DNA of 64,000 bases from Mesorhizobium amorphae (GCF_014843845.1 NZ_JHQS01000127.1:1-64000), one strand, 5' to 3'; counted from the first letter of the stretch, positions 16,265-24,812 are shown. Translations and numbers: made by a program. Notes: generated by a model not told the origin, from the sequence alone.

Positions 16265-17236
16265 TCACGGCCCCTTGCAGATCGGCAGCGGCTGCGGCGG
16301 CGGTGCCGGATGGTCCTTCCTGTATTGGGCGATGATCGGCTCGAGGGTTTTCCGCGGCCAGAATTTCGGCGTGCCGATGTCCTTCAGGCAGGATGCATTC
16401 CAATAGGCGCCTGCTTTCGCGACGGCGGCGATGTCGCGCGATTCTGGGTAGATGTAGAGCGTCGTCGGGTTGTTCTTCACCATCGCGATGATCTGCTGGG
16501 CATCCGCCGGCGACCAGCTGGTGCAGCCATTGCTGCGGCCCCCGGCGTAATCCACCAGCTTGCCGAACGGCACGAAGCCGTCATGGTCGGCGTAGGAACT
16601 GGTCGGGTTCTTGCGAAGACACATTCCCCTCAGCAGCCGCGCCGCGTGCCCGCCGATCACCCGCTGCCTGGCGTTGGCGGCCTCGCCTTCGCCGTCGAAT
16701 TGTATGAAGGTGCGCAGCAACACCGCATCCTGTTTCGCGCCGACGCGGTAATAACCTTTGAACGAGGTTTTCGCCTCGCCGGTCATGTAGGCGCCGCCGG
16801 CCGTCAATGACGAGTCCAGCGCATTGCCGAAGTTTTTCGCACAGCGTTTTCCGTTCGAGAAATTCACGACGCCCTTCAAATTGCGGCCGCTGCCGTGACC
16901 CGACGAAATCGCCCGAAACGACTGCTCGGCTTCGCAGATGACGTAGTACCGGCGCCCCAGCACGCCGTTGCCCATATCGCCAGGGCGCGTCGCATCCATG
17001 GCGAAGTAGCAGGGGTTCTTGACGGCGCCCTGGCCCACCTTCTTCAGGTAGAGCGCGCGGGCCCGCTCCAAGACCACTTGTGAGATTTGCCCGTCGCCGG
17101 CGCCGACATGGGCCTGCAGCCAGGCGGGAACATCGGATCGCGCGGCGAAAGACCGGGCCGACGCGGTCAAGCCGATGACGGCGACGAGGAGGCCGAGGAT
17201 ACTGACGACACCCAGCGGAATAGATCTCAACCGCAC
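16265..17236 (-). CDS. Exported murein L,D-transpeptidase catalytic-domain family protein
   Basis: A 323-residue exported protein. The GTG start has AGGAGA upstream, and an N-terminal hydrophobic segment (VVSILGLLVAVIGLTASA) acts as signal or anchor. The body resembles the YkuD_2 family: strand region YYVICEAEQSFRAISSGHGSG, VIGGHAARLLRG, and the active-site-like GGRSNGCTSWSPADAQQI, where Cys follows the SNG turn. Such proteins act on peptidoglycan cross-links in the periplasm. Only the SxGC motif and general layout support this. Confidence 0.65.
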   Translation of the reverse strand: MRLRSIPLGVVSILGLLVAVIGLTASARSFAARSDVPAWLQAHVGAGDGQISQVVLERARALYLKKVGQGAVKNPCYFAMDATRPGDMGNGVLGRRYYVICEAEQSFRAISSGHGSGRNLKGVVNFSNGKRCAKNFGNALDSSLTAGGAYMTGEAKTSFKGYYRVGAKQDAVLLRTFIQFDGEGEAANARQRVIGGHAARLLRGMCLRKNPTSSYADHDGFVPFGKLVDYAGGRSNGCTSWSPADAQQIIAMVKNNPTTLYIYPESRDIAAVAKAGAYWNASCLKDIGTPKFWPRKTLEPIIAQYRKDHPAPPPQPLPICKGP

Positions 17237-17341
17237 CGGATCAATTCTCCTGCCAAAACCGCTCTGCGAATCATCGCGGTGTTAGCATAAAAGGCCTCAC
17301 GCCAATCGGCGAAACACTTCTGGTTTAGCGCGCGTCACCGA

Positions 17342-18844
17342 TCACAGCGCCAGGCTTCCCTGCTCCGCCTCCTCGGCATTGGGGTCGCCCGGCGCCGTGG
17401 CCCAGGCGAGTTCAACCAGCGTCACCGTGCGCCGGCCAGTGCCGTCGAGCTGGCAGACGATGAGGCCCTGCTCCTCAATATAGGTCAGCAGCCGCCGGGC
17501 GCGGCGCAGCGAGTGCGAGCCATAGGCGCGGGCGATCGCGGCGTCGCTGGGACAAGGCCAGCCCTCTTTCGCCGCACGCGCGATCATCATGAACACGCCC
17601 TGCATATCCTCTGGCAGCAGCGAGGCGCGGACCGAGACGTCCTGCCAGGCGTCATCCTGCGCCACATCCGAGCCGAGCCCGGCGCGGGCGCGCGTCAGCA
17701 TGCGGCGGAACGCCGGCAGATCGGGCACGACCGAGGCGAGGCCCTCGATGCGGCAACGGACGACGAACTCCTGATAAAGCACGCCGATCACGCGAAAACC
17801 CGCATCAGGCTCCGCCAGCACGGCACGCAGAACCCGGTCCACCCGCTCGCGGCGCTCCGCCAAATCCTCGGCGCTGATCGGCGCCTCCGCCGGTTCGGGA
17901 CGGATGTCCAGCGCCGCCGACTTCGCCGCCATCAGCTGGTCGAGCAGGTCCGGCGACGCCGCCCGGCGCTGCGGCCGCACAGGCTCGGGCGGCGGGGCCG
18001 CCAGGATAATGGCGCGGGCGTCCTCAAGGGCTGCCTCCGGTAGCGGCATCAGGCGCGGCGTGCCATTGCGCGGGCTTGTATCGGTCGGGCCGATACGCAA
18101 GCCCAGCGGCCGGCGCGACAGCGCCGGGCCGAGCGCCATGAACTGCCCGCGCTCCAGGTCGCGAAACGCCTCCGCCTGGCGCCGCTCCATGCCGAGAAGA
18201 TCGGCCGCGCGCGCCATGTCGATATCGAGGAAGGTGCGGCCCATGAGGAAATTAGAAGCCTCGGCCGCGACGTTCTTGGCGAGCTTGGCCAGCCGCTGGG
18301 TGGCGATGATGCCGGCAAGCCCGCGCTTGCGGCCGCGGCACATCAAATTGGTCATGGCGCCGAGCGAGAGTTTGCGCGCCTCGTCCGAAACCTCGCCGGC
18401 GACGGCCGGCGCAAACAGCTGCGCCTCGTCCACCACAACCAGCATCGGGTACCAGTGGTCGCGGGCGACCTCGAACAGCCCGCCGAGGAAGGCGGCGGCT
18501 CGCCGCATCTGGTTCTCGGCGTCGAGCCCTTCGAGATTGAGCACCGTGGAGACGCGATGGATGCGCGCGCGCTCGCCGGCGCTCTGCAGGCCGCGCTCGG
18601 TATGCTCCTCGGCATCGATCACCAGATGGCCGAAACGCTCGCCCAGCGAAACGAAATCGCCTTCGGGGTCGATGATGGTCTGCTGCACCCAGGGCGCACT
18701 CTGCTCCAGCAACCGGCGCAACAGATGCGACTTGCCGGAGCCCGAATTGCCCTGCACCAGCAGGCGGGTCGCCAGCAGTTCCTCAAGGTCGAGGGCCGCC
18801 GGCGCGCCCGCAATCGTGTGTCCCATCTCGATCGCAACGGTCAT
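17342..18844 (-). CDS. HerA-like ATP-binding protein (DUF87 type)
   Basis: A 500-residue P-loop ATPase. Walker A is VQGNSGSGKSHLLRR (about 32-46), DPEGDF follows as a HerA/FtsK-family switch, and Walker B is MLVVVDEAQLFAP (about 135-147). Then come RGRKRGLAGIIATQR (sensor/arginine region) and a C-terminal winged-helix-like segment (DAAIARAYGSHSLRRARRLLTYIEEQGLI). The family couples ATP hydrolysis to DNA translocation or processing; this stand-alone bacterial form is poorly characterised. It has no nuclease partner (such as NurA) next to it, so no defence role can be argued. Confidence 0.7.
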   Translation of the reverse strand: MTVAIEMGHTIAGAPAALDLEELLATRLLVQGNSGSGKSHLLRRLLEQSAPWVQQTIIDPEGDFVSLGERFGHLVIDAEEHTERGLQSAGERARIHRVSTVLNLEGLDAENQMRRAAAFLGGLFEVARDHWYPMLVVVDEAQLFAPAVAGEVSDEARKLSLGAMTNLMCRGRKRGLAGIIATQRLAKLAKNVAAEASNFLMGRTFLDIDMARAADLLGMERRQAEAFRDLERGQFMALGPALSRRPLGLRIGPTDTSPRNGTPRLMPLPEAALEDARAIILAAPPPEPVRPQRRAASPDLLDQLMAAKSAALDIRPEPAEAPISAEDLAERRERVDRVLRAVLAEPDAGFRVIGVLYQEFVVRCRIEGLASVVPDLPAFRRMLTRARAGLGSDVAQDDAWQDVSVRASLLPEDMQGVFMMIARAAKEGWPCPSDAAIARAYGSHSLRRARRLLTYIEEQGLIVCQLDGTGRRTVTLVELAWATAPGDPNAEEAEQGSLAL

Positions 18845-19191
18845 ATCGACTCAAGGCTCTCCTTCGCAGACGGGCTTATCAACCGCATGGCAGCCCGTCG
18901 AGCGTGCAGAGCCGGCCGCTCCGTGTTGCGCACAAGATGGGCGGAGAGTGCGCGCCACCGCGACCGCGAGGCGAGGATTTGGATTGCGGCTGAAGAACAA
19001 TTTCATCTCGAATGACGGTCCTGGATGGGTATCGGCTCGACCTTATCACACGCAGAATTGCACCTGCCTTCCTCGCTTGTTCGGCCAGCCGACAACGTGC
19101 CTTGCCAACTGGTCGGACCACCATTTCGCTGGCGGAAATTGCCGTTCGGCGTATCATCCTTTTCGGGAGGGTTCATGGCAGGAGGAGGCCA
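18845..19191. other. 347-base intergenic region
   Basis: No supported gene. Open frames exist on both strands but show no ribosome binding site and no family resemblance. It should hold the promoters of the divergent HerA-like gene and the small gene at 19192; AGGAGGAGG at its right edge is the ribosome binding site for the latter. Confidence 0.4.
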
Positions 19192-19422
19192 ATGAACGTC
19201 GTGCTGAACGTGCCTGTCATCGACATGACAACGCAAGAACTTGTTTCTTCTGCGCTTTCAAAATTCCGCGCCGGCGACACCATTTCGACCAGGGCGGCAA
19301 TCGAGGCGATCCGCCGGATCAGCCCGGCCTGCGAGGACAGCGACGACGATCTCGTCGAACTCATCGTGATGGCGGCAATTGGTAAGACCATGGGGGTGGT
19401 GTTCGATCACCGGACCCACTGA
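19192..19422 (+). CDS. Small hypothetical protein
   Basis: A 76-residue acidic protein, MNVVLNVPVIDMTTQELVSS onward, with a helical middle (RAAIEAIRRISPACEDSDDDLVELIVMAAI). The strong AGGAGGAGG site makes translation likely. Its stop codon lies in the first bases of a dispersed repeat (19421). I do not recognise the family. It may be co-transcribed with the DUF982 and DUF3606 genes downstream. Confidence 0.55.
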   Translation: MNVVLNVPVIDMTTQELVSSALSKFRAGDTISTRAAIEAIRRISPACEDSDDDLVELIVMAAIGKTMGVVFDHRTH

Positions 19423-19474
19423 GCAATTCCGGGAAAAGTGCGAAGCGGTTTTCCGTCCGGAATGCGTCAAAGCA
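19421..19474. repeat. Dispersed palindromic repeat, copy 2 (short)
   Basis: GAGCAATTCCGGGAAAAG followed by GCGGTTTTCCGTCCGGAA and AGCAT; a 54-base partial copy of the element at 16032. It overlaps the stop codon of the preceding small gene. Confidence 0.8.
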
Positions 19475-19558
19475 TATGGCGGGAGCCGCAGTTTCGACTG
19501 CATGGGAACGAATAGCCTGTTGCGCCGTTCGATTCGTTGGAATCGAGGAGTGGCATCA

Positions 19559-19819
19559 ATGCGTGATGAACAATTCGACGTTCCCGTGATCGTCGAAAAT
19601 GAACGAACAGGTCGGTTCCTGACCGTAACCGGCACAGTCCAGGCCGCCTCGTTGCTGGTCGACAAATGGCCGCAGGCAAAGCGCGGCCCGAAATACCGCT
19701 CGGCCTTGAAAGCGATGATGGATGCAATGGAACAGCGGCGGGCGGTTGGCACCGCGCGGCGGGCATTCACCGCCGCCGCCAGGGAGGCGCATGTCTTCGT
19801 CGGCGAAGGCCGACACTAG
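19559..19819 (+). CDS. DUF982 domain protein
   Basis: An 86-residue protein with the DUF982 layout: PVIVENERTGRFLTVTGTVQAASLL, then WPQAKRGPKYRSALKAMMDAM, and the closing ARRAFTAAAREAHVFV. This family is small, multi-copy and almost confined to rhizobia; its function is unknown. GAGGAG upstream of 19559 sets the start. Confidence 0.82.
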   Translation: MRDEQFDVPVIVENERTGRFLTVTGTVQAASLLVDKWPQAKRGPKYRSALKAMMDAMEQRRAVGTARRAFTAAAREAHVFVGEGRH

Positions 19820-19894
19820 CCTGGGTCGGATTGCGCATGGGAACTCCTGGAAATCTTCGCCGTTATGCTCTTGGTTGAAACGAGGGACGCAGTC

Positions 19895-20083
19895 ATGGCC
19901 GATGACAAGACCAAGACCGACAACCGCGACCGCTCGCAAGTGGCCCGCGACGAGGACTACGAGGTCCGGCATTTCGCCGAGGAGGCGGGCATCACCCCAG
20001 AGCAGGCTCGCACGCTGATCAAACGGCATGGAACCGACCGCAAGGTGCTGCACGAATTAGCCGAGAGCATCAAGGGGTCGTAG
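19895..20083 (+). CDS. DUF3606 domain protein
   Basis: A 62-residue hydrophilic protein beginning MADDKTKTDNRDRSQV, followed by DEDYEVRHFAEEAGITPEQARTLI, the DUF3606 pattern. Such proteins are common in rhizobia and stress-associated by context only. The frame opens ten codons earlier, but the internal ATG at 19895 fits the family N-terminus. A repeat copy follows its stop. Confidence 0.78.
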   Translation: MADDKTKTDNRDRSQVARDEDYEVRHFAEEAGITPEQARTLIKRHGTDRKVLHELAESIKGS

Positions 20084-20104
20084 GGCTGATCGGCGGCGAC
20101 GCTG

Positions 20105-20171
20105 CAGAGCAATTCCAGGAAAAGTGTGAAACGGTTTTCCGTCCGGAATTGCGTCAAAACAAAGAGTCTAG
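20105..20171. repeat. Dispersed palindromic repeat, copy 3
   Basis: AGAGCAATTCCAGGAAAAG, then ACGGTTTTCCGTCCGGAATTGCG, AAAACAAAGAG and TCTAGC. It lies between the convergent DUF3606 and SnoaL genes and slightly overlaps the SnoaL stop region. Confidence 0.85.
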
Positions 20172-20653
20172 CTGCCCAATGGATGCGGCATATAGCCGAC
20201 AAAGCCCGCTATCTTCCAGCGGCCGCTGACTTTCGTGCAGAAATAGAGGGTCTGCCATTTCAGCCGGTCGACGCTGCCGTCGGCCTTGGCGACCGTGCCG
20301 TTGAACTTCTTGTGCAGCACCGCGCGGTCGCCATCGACATCGATGTCGCGCATGTTGGTGACCCGAAACAGCGCCTCGCGCAGCGGCTCGGCGAACTTCG
20401 TCGCCGCGGTCTCCCTGGCTTGGCGCATCCACTCGTCGCGATAGGCGGCAAGCGTCGGGAACTGCAGCCGCCAGGCGTCGGCATCGCTGAGGAAATGCGC
20501 ATGCATGCCGAAGAAGCTTTCGGCAACAAAGTCGTCCTCGACCATCGACCAGTCCTGGCCAAGGAAAGCGTCGATGTCGCGCCGCACCAGCATCTCCCAC
20601 AGCGCGTGGCGATCGGCGTCGCCGGCCGGAAACGGGTTCTTGTCGAGAGTCAT
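20168..20653 (-). CDS. SnoaL/NTF2-like protein
   Basis: A 161-residue protein beginning MTLDKNPFPAGDADRHALWE. AGGAGAAG before 20653 sets the start; a longer frame continuing to 21460 is shadow of the RidA and amidohydrolase genes. The body has the NTF2-like cone-fold pattern: helix DIDAFLGQDWSMVEDDFV, strand VDGDRAVLHKKFNG, and a closing strand WQTLYFCTKVSGRWKIAGFVGYMPH. It is divergent from ridA. The activity is unknown, but context suggests the same catabolic unit as the RidA/amidohydrolase pair. Confidence 0.7.
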   Translation of the reverse strand: MTLDKNPFPAGDADRHALWEMLVRRDIDAFLGQDWSMVEDDFVAESFFGMHAHFLSDADAWRLQFPTLAAYRDEWMRQARETAATKFAEPLREALFRVTNMRDIDVDGDRAVLHKKFNGTVAKADGSVDRLKWQTLYFCTKVSGRWKIAGFVGYMPHPLGS

Positions 20654-20884
20654 TTTTCTTCTCCTGGCTGGGAAACGCGTCTGCACGCACCGACCTGTTT
20701 CGCCAAGGCGATCGCAATCGGCAGCGGCGGCGCAAGATGCTGGGCCGCCTGCAGCAAAGCAACATGGGATTTCGAAAATGTTGCTTTCCAATCGGGCCTC
20801 TATGAGGATCGCGCCGATAGGCGTAGAGGGTCCGCAACGGCGCGACCACGAACAATCGTGCCATGTCTGAACAGGAGTTTTTTC

Positions 20885-21250
20885 TTGCCCAAGCAGTGTT
20901 TTGGAACATCCCATGTGCCACTCTCGCCAGCCGTGCGGGCCGGCGATTTCGTCTATGTCTCGGGCCAGGTGCCGGTCGGCAGCGACGGCGTGGTGGTCAC
21001 AGGCGGTATCACCGAGCAGACCGAGCAGGTGCTTTCGAGCATCCGGTCGGCACTGGCGCTGGCCGGCTGCACCATGGACGACGTCGTCAAGACCACGGTC
21101 TGGCTTGAGGATGCGCGCGATTTCGGCGCTTTCAACACCGTCTATGCCCGGCATTTTCCAAAGGATCCGCCGGCCCGCACCACGGTCGAATCGCGGCTGA
21201 TGATCGACATCAAGATCGAGGTCGAAGCCGTCGCCTACCGGCCGCTCTGA
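20885..21250 (+). CDS. RidA family protein
   Basis: A 121-residue YjgF/YER057c/UK114 protein that hydrolyses reactive enamine/imine intermediates. AGGAG at 20873 with 7-base spacing points to a TTG start at 20885 (MPKQCFGTSHVPL). Family marks are GDFVYVSGQVPVG, DVVKTTVWLEDARDFGAFN, and PPARTTVE with the conserved arginine, ending IKIEVEAVAY. It is followed after 31 bases by an amidohydrolase, a common pairing in amide or pyrimidine-type catabolism. Confidence 0.88.
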   Translation: MPKQCFGTSHVPLSPAVRAGDFVYVSGQVPVGSDGVVVTGGITEQTEQVLSSIRSALALAGCTMDDVVKTTVWLEDARDFGAFNTVYARHFPKDPPARTTVESRLMIDIKIEVEAVAYRPL

Positions 21251-21281
21251 CCAGACAGTGCAACGCGAAGGAGGCTGGCCG

Positions 21282-22517
21282 ATGCAATTCGATCTCCTGA
21301 TAAAAGGCGGCCGCCTCATCGATCCGGCCTCCGGCCTCGATGCGCCACGCGATCTTGCGATCGCCGATGGCAGGATCGCGGCGATCGATGCGGCCATCGA
21401 TGCCGAACACGCCACTCGAATCATCGATGCCAGGGATTGCATCGTCACCCCCGGCCTCATCGACCTGCATAGCCATGTCTACTGGGGCGGCACCTCGCTC
21501 GGCGTCGACGCCGACCGCCTCGCCGCCAAGAGCGGCACCACCACCTTCGTCGACGCCGGCAGCGCCGGCGCCGGCAATTTTTTGGGCTTTCGCCGCCACG
21601 TCATCGAGCGCTCGAAAGTCCGCATCCTCGCCTACGTCAACATCTCCTTCGCCGGCATATTCGGCTTTTCTCAGACGGTTTCCGTCGGCGAATGCAGCGA
21701 CCTCAGGCTCTGCGAGCCGCGCGAGGTCGTGGCGGCGGTGGGCGAGCACGCCGACGTGGTGGTCGGCGTCAAGGTACGCTCCGGACGCCACGCCGGCGGC
21801 ACCAGCGGTATCGCCCCGGTCGATCTCGCACTCGAGGCCGCCGACAAATCGGGCATGCCGCTGATGGCGCATATCGACGAGCCGCCGCCCGGCCGCTCGG
21901 AAGTGCTGCCGCGCCTGCGCAAGGGCGACATCCTGACCCACTGCTTCCGGCCGTTCCCCAATGCGCCGGTCTTCGCGTCGGGCGCTGTGCGGCCCGACAT
22001 GCGGCTGGCGCGCGAGCGCGGCGTCATCTTCGACATCGGCCACGGCATGGGCTCGTTCGACTTCGAAGTAGCGAAAGCGATGCTCAGGGAGGGGTTGGCG
22101 CCCGATGTGATCAGCAGCGACGTGCATCTCTACTGCGTCGACGGTCCCGCCTTCGACATCCTGGTCTGCATGTCGAAATTGCTGGCGCTCGGCATGCCGC
22201 TGGTCGAGGTGCTGCGCGCCGCCACAGAGCGGCCGGCCGAAGCGATCGCCAGGCCCGATCTCGGCGCGCTGAAAGTCGGCGGCATAGGCGACGTCGCGGT
22301 GCTGCGGCTCGTTTCGGGCCGCTTCACCTTCGTCGACGCCGTCGGCGCCTCGCTGGTCGCCGAGCAGCGGCTGGTCTCGGATGGCATCGTTATCGGCGGC
22401 ACATGGTGGCCGAACGAGGCGGCCGGCGATGTCAGTGAGACCGAGCGTTTCGAGGCACATAGCCACCACACCCATGTCGAGGTTGCTGCCAGGCATTTCG
22501 GCCACAGCCACGAGTAA
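21282..22517 (+). CDS. Amidohydrolase/deacetylase family metallohydrolase
   Basis: A 411-residue amidohydrolase-superfamily enzyme, MQFDLLIKGGRLIDPASGLD at its start with AAGGAGG before it. Metal motifs are IDLHSHVYWG (HxH, about 61-70), MAHIDEPPP, DILTHCFRPFPNAP and ISSDVHLYCVDGP. The C-terminal beta-sandwich includes GDVAVLRL. It resembles dihydroorotase-like enzymes of the EF_0837 type. Substrate unknown; the adjacent RidA suggests that an imine or amide intermediate is handled. Confidence 0.85.
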   Translation: MQFDLLIKGGRLIDPASGLDAPRDLAIADGRIAAIDAAIDAEHATRIIDARDCIVTPGLIDLHSHVYWGGTSLGVDADRLAAKSGTTTFVDAGSAGAGNFLGFRRHVIERSKVRILAYVNISFAGIFGFSQTVSVGECSDLRLCEPREVVAAVGEHADVVVGVKVRSGRHAGGTSGIAPVDLALEAADKSGMPLMAHIDEPPPGRSEVLPRLRKGDILTHCFRPFPNAPVFASGAVRPDMRLARERGVIFDIGHGMGSFDFEVAKAMLREGLAPDVISSDVHLYCVDGPAFDILVCMSKLLALGMPLVEVLRAATERPAEAIARPDLGALKVGGIGDVAVLRLVSGRFTFVDAVGASLVAEQRLVSDGIVIGGTWWPNEAAGDVSETERFEAHSHHTHVEVAARHFGHSHE

Positions 22518-22535
22518 CGCTCGGAGTCAGGCGCG

Positions 22536-24326
22536 TCAGGTGCCGAAGTTACTCGGCGCCCCATAAACCGGCGTTGCAATCCCTTCCATCCGCGCCTTGA
22601 TCTGCAGCGCCACATATTTCGAATAGAACCGCGACAGCGCCAGATTGCCGCCGTGGAACCACAGTGCTTCCTGCGCGGTAGGCTTCCACATGTTGCGCAA
22701 TTCGCCTTGCCACGGTCCGGGATCGCCTTTCACGCCGGAACCTAGGCCCCAGCACGGGCCGACCTTGTCGGCAACCTCGCGCGAGACGATGGCGGCAACT
22801 GTCTCGTTCATCGACTGGTAGCCGGTGCAGGAGATGATCGCGTCGCATGCAAGCTCGCTGCCGTCGTCGAACAGGATGCCGCTCGGCGTCAGCGACTTGA
22901 TCCCGACACCGCTGCGCACGCCGATCTCGCCATTGATGATCAGCTCGCAGGCGCCGACATCGATGTAGAAGCCCGAGCCGGTGCGATAGGCCTTCATCAG
23001 CAGCCCGGTTTCGTCCTCGCCGAAATCGATGGCGAAGCCCGTGGCTCGCAAGCGGTCGTAGAATGCGGCATCACGCGCCCTGATGACGTCGTAGAGCGCC
23101 CGCTGGCCCTTCGGCACCAGCGCGAACGGCGTCGAGGCGACGATCATGTCGGCCTTGTCGGTGGTAATGCCGCGTGTCAGCGCCTTCTCGGAAAAGATCT
23201 CGAAGCCGACCTCCATCAGCGTATCGGATTTAACCACAGTCGTCGGTGAGCGCTGGACCATGGTCACCTCGGCGCCGCTCTCCCAGAGGTCGACGCTGAC
23301 ATCATGCCCGGAACTTGCCGCGCCGATGACCGCGACCTGCTTGCCGCGGAATTTCTCGCCGCTGGAATATTGGCTGGAATGCAGCAGTTCGCCTCGGAAG
23401 GTCTCTGCGCCCGGCAGCGCGATCTGCCGGGGCGGACCATAGGCGCCGGTGGCGAAGACGATATGCTTCGGCTTCAACGTGATGCGCTGGCCGACACGAT
23501 CGACCACGACCGTCCAGACCTTCTCGGTTTCGTCATAGCTGGCGCTGACGCATTTGGTGGCAACCCAGTAATTGAGCTCCATGATCCGCGTATACATCTC
23601 CAGCCAGTCGCCCATCTTGTCCTTGGGCGTGAACACCGGCCAGTTTTCCGGAAACGGGATGTAGGGCAGATGGTCGTACCAGACCGGGTCGTGCAGCACG
23701 AGCGAGCGGTAGCGGTTGCGCCAGGAATCGCCGGGGCGTGCGTTCCTCTCGATGATGAGTGAGGGCACGCCGAGCTGCCTCAGCCGCGCGCCCAGCATGA
23801 TGCCGCCCTGGCCGCCGCCGATAACCAGGCAATAGGGCTGCTCGCGCACGCCGAGGTCGCGCGCCTCGCGCGCCCGCGCCTCTGCCCAGGTCTCGCGATC
23901 GGGATCGGCCTTGTGGCGGATGCCGAGCGGACGCGCCGGACCCTTCTGCTCCTCGAAGCCCTTCAATTCGCTCATCGCCGTGAACAGCGTCCGGCAGCGG
24001 CCGTCTTGCAGGCGCACAATGCCCTCGCCTCGCGCCACGGTCGTCTCGAAGCTGAACCAGGCCTCGACAACGCCCTCGTCCGCGCTCGCCTCGCCGGACA
24101 GATGCCAGTGAGACGGCTTCGCGGTCGCCAGCGTCGCCTCCAGCATCTCGCGGATCGCCGCCTGGCCCTCCATGGTCTTGATGTTCCAGGTGAAGGTCAA
24201 AAGATCGCGCCAGTAGCAATCTTCGGCGAAAAGGTTGGTCGCGGCGTCGACATCGCCCGCTTCGAGTGCCCGGCCAAAGGAGCCGAGCCAGGTGGCAGCC
24301 TGTTGCGATGGTGCGATGTCGAGCAT
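22536..24326 (-). CDS. Flavin-containing monooxygenase with N-terminal SnoaL-like domain
   Basis: A 596-residue fusion. Residues 1 to about 130 form an NTF2/SnoaL-like domain (LFAEDCYWRDLLTFTWNIKTM, HWHLSGEASADEGVVEAWFS). From about 165 follows a class B flavoprotein monooxygenase: FAD site CLVIGGGQGGIMLGARLR, NADPH site VAVIGAASSGHDVSVDLW, and FATGAYGPPR. It ends KARMEGIATPVYGAP. The family oxidises N- or S-containing or ketone substrates with NADPH and O2. The gene is monocistronic and convergent with the amidohydrolase gene. Confidence 0.87.
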   Translation of the reverse strand: MLDIAPSQQAATWLGSFGRALEAGDVDAATNLFAEDCYWRDLLTFTWNIKTMEGQAAIREMLEATLATAKPSHWHLSGEASADEGVVEAWFSFETTVARGEGIVRLQDGRCRTLFTAMSELKGFEEQKGPARPLGIRHKADPDRETWAEARAREARDLGVREQPYCLVIGGGQGGIMLGARLRQLGVPSLIIERNARPGDSWRNRYRSLVLHDPVWYDHLPYIPFPENWPVFTPKDKMGDWLEMYTRIMELNYWVATKCVSASYDETEKVWTVVVDRVGQRITLKPKHIVFATGAYGPPRQIALPGAETFRGELLHSSQYSSGEKFRGKQVAVIGAASSGHDVSVDLWESGAEVTMVQRSPTTVVKSDTLMEVGFEIFSEKALTRGITTDKADMIVASTPFALVPKGQRALYDVIRARDAAFYDRLRATGFAIDFGEDETGLLMKAYRTGSGFYIDVGACELIINGEIGVRSGVGIKSLTPSGILFDDGSELACDAIISCTGYQSMNETVAAIVSREVADKVGPCWGLGSGVKGDPGPWQGELRNMWKPTAQEALWFHGGNLALSRFYSKYVALQIKARMEGIATPVYGAPSNFGT

Positions 24327-24715
24327 CTGTCTTCCTTCGTCAATTCCCGATGCGCCGACAGGATGCTCGGTCGCCGCGTCGTCGCAAGGTAGGATAATTG
24401 GAGCCGACCTGTCACGCTGCAGCTCTGATCACGTTCATGGCCGACTGACAGGATGACAATCCCATTCGGGCCGCGAAACGGCGCGTGGCGATTTTCGACA
24501 CCAGCCCTGAAATCAGGGCACCAAAACCTTTATAAGATTCCTATTTCTTTCCTCCCGGCCCCGTCTCGAACCTTTATGGCTGTCGGGTCCATATTCCAAC
24601 GCAAGCAGAACGCTCCGGACGCCGTGATCCTCTAGGGCACGGCGGGCTGTTTTCGTGGAATTTCCGGATCGCCAGCCTCTGGCGCCAAGTACAAACAAAA
24701 GCAAGGAACAACACA
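24327..24715. other. 389-base region holding the kdp promoter
   Basis: No gene supported. It contains a perfect inverted repeat GCCCTGA-AA-TCAGGGC at 24504-24519 and two copies of AACCTTTAT at 24525-24533 and 24569-24577, 44 bases apart. These are candidates for KdpE or promoter elements. A short open frame (24453-24635) lacks a ribosome binding site and is not called. Confidence 0.5.
24504..24519. promoter_or_regulatory. Perfect palindrome in the kdp upstream region
   Basis: GCCCTGA (24504-24510), AA, TCAGGGC (24513-24519). It lies about 200 bases before the first small ORF of the kdp operon, next to the AT-rich AACCTTTAT repeats. It could be an operator or the promoter-distal end of a terminator; the strand of use is undecided. 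Confidence 0.4.
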
Positions 24716-24796
24716 ATGGACGTCGTCGTCATCGGGATCGAGGTTTTGTTTTTCGCCCTTTCCCTCGCCTACATCAAAGCCTGCGACAATCTTTAA
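24716..24796 (+). CDS. Small membrane peptide ahead of kdpF
   Basis: A 26-residue ORF beginning MDVVVIGIEVLFFALSLAYI and ending KACDNL; one hydrophobic helix plus a short charged tail. It ends 16 bases before kdpF in the same orientation, and GCAAGGAAC upstream could serve as a ribosome binding site. It is too short to prove from sequence alone, but one-helix peptides at the head of kdp operons are plausible accessory subunits. It is not KdpF itself, which follows. Confidence 0.55.
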   Translation: MDVVVIGIEVLFFALSLAYIKACDNL

Positions 24797-24812
24797 GCGG
24801 AAGGAAGTCAAC

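Noticed and set aside
16116..16403. Minus-strand small ORF between the M20 and L,D-transpeptidase genes
   Set aside because: Most of it overlaps the transpeptidase gene in another frame and its end runs into the repeat; no ribosome binding site supports it.
17342..18844. HerA-like ATPase as part of a phage-defence system
   Set aside because: No NurA, SIR2, nuclease or other defence partner lies next to it; neighbours are an L,D-transpeptidase-like gene and small rhizobial proteins.
20654..21460. Long minus-strand frame extending the SnoaL-like protein to 430 residues
   Set aside because: The part beyond 20653 is antisense to ridA and the amidohydrolase; a strong ribosome binding site and family-like N-terminus support the short form.
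24453..24635. 60-codon frame in the kdp upstream region
   Set aside because: No ribosome binding site, no family resemblance, and it covers the palindrome and AT-rich elements expected to be regulatory.
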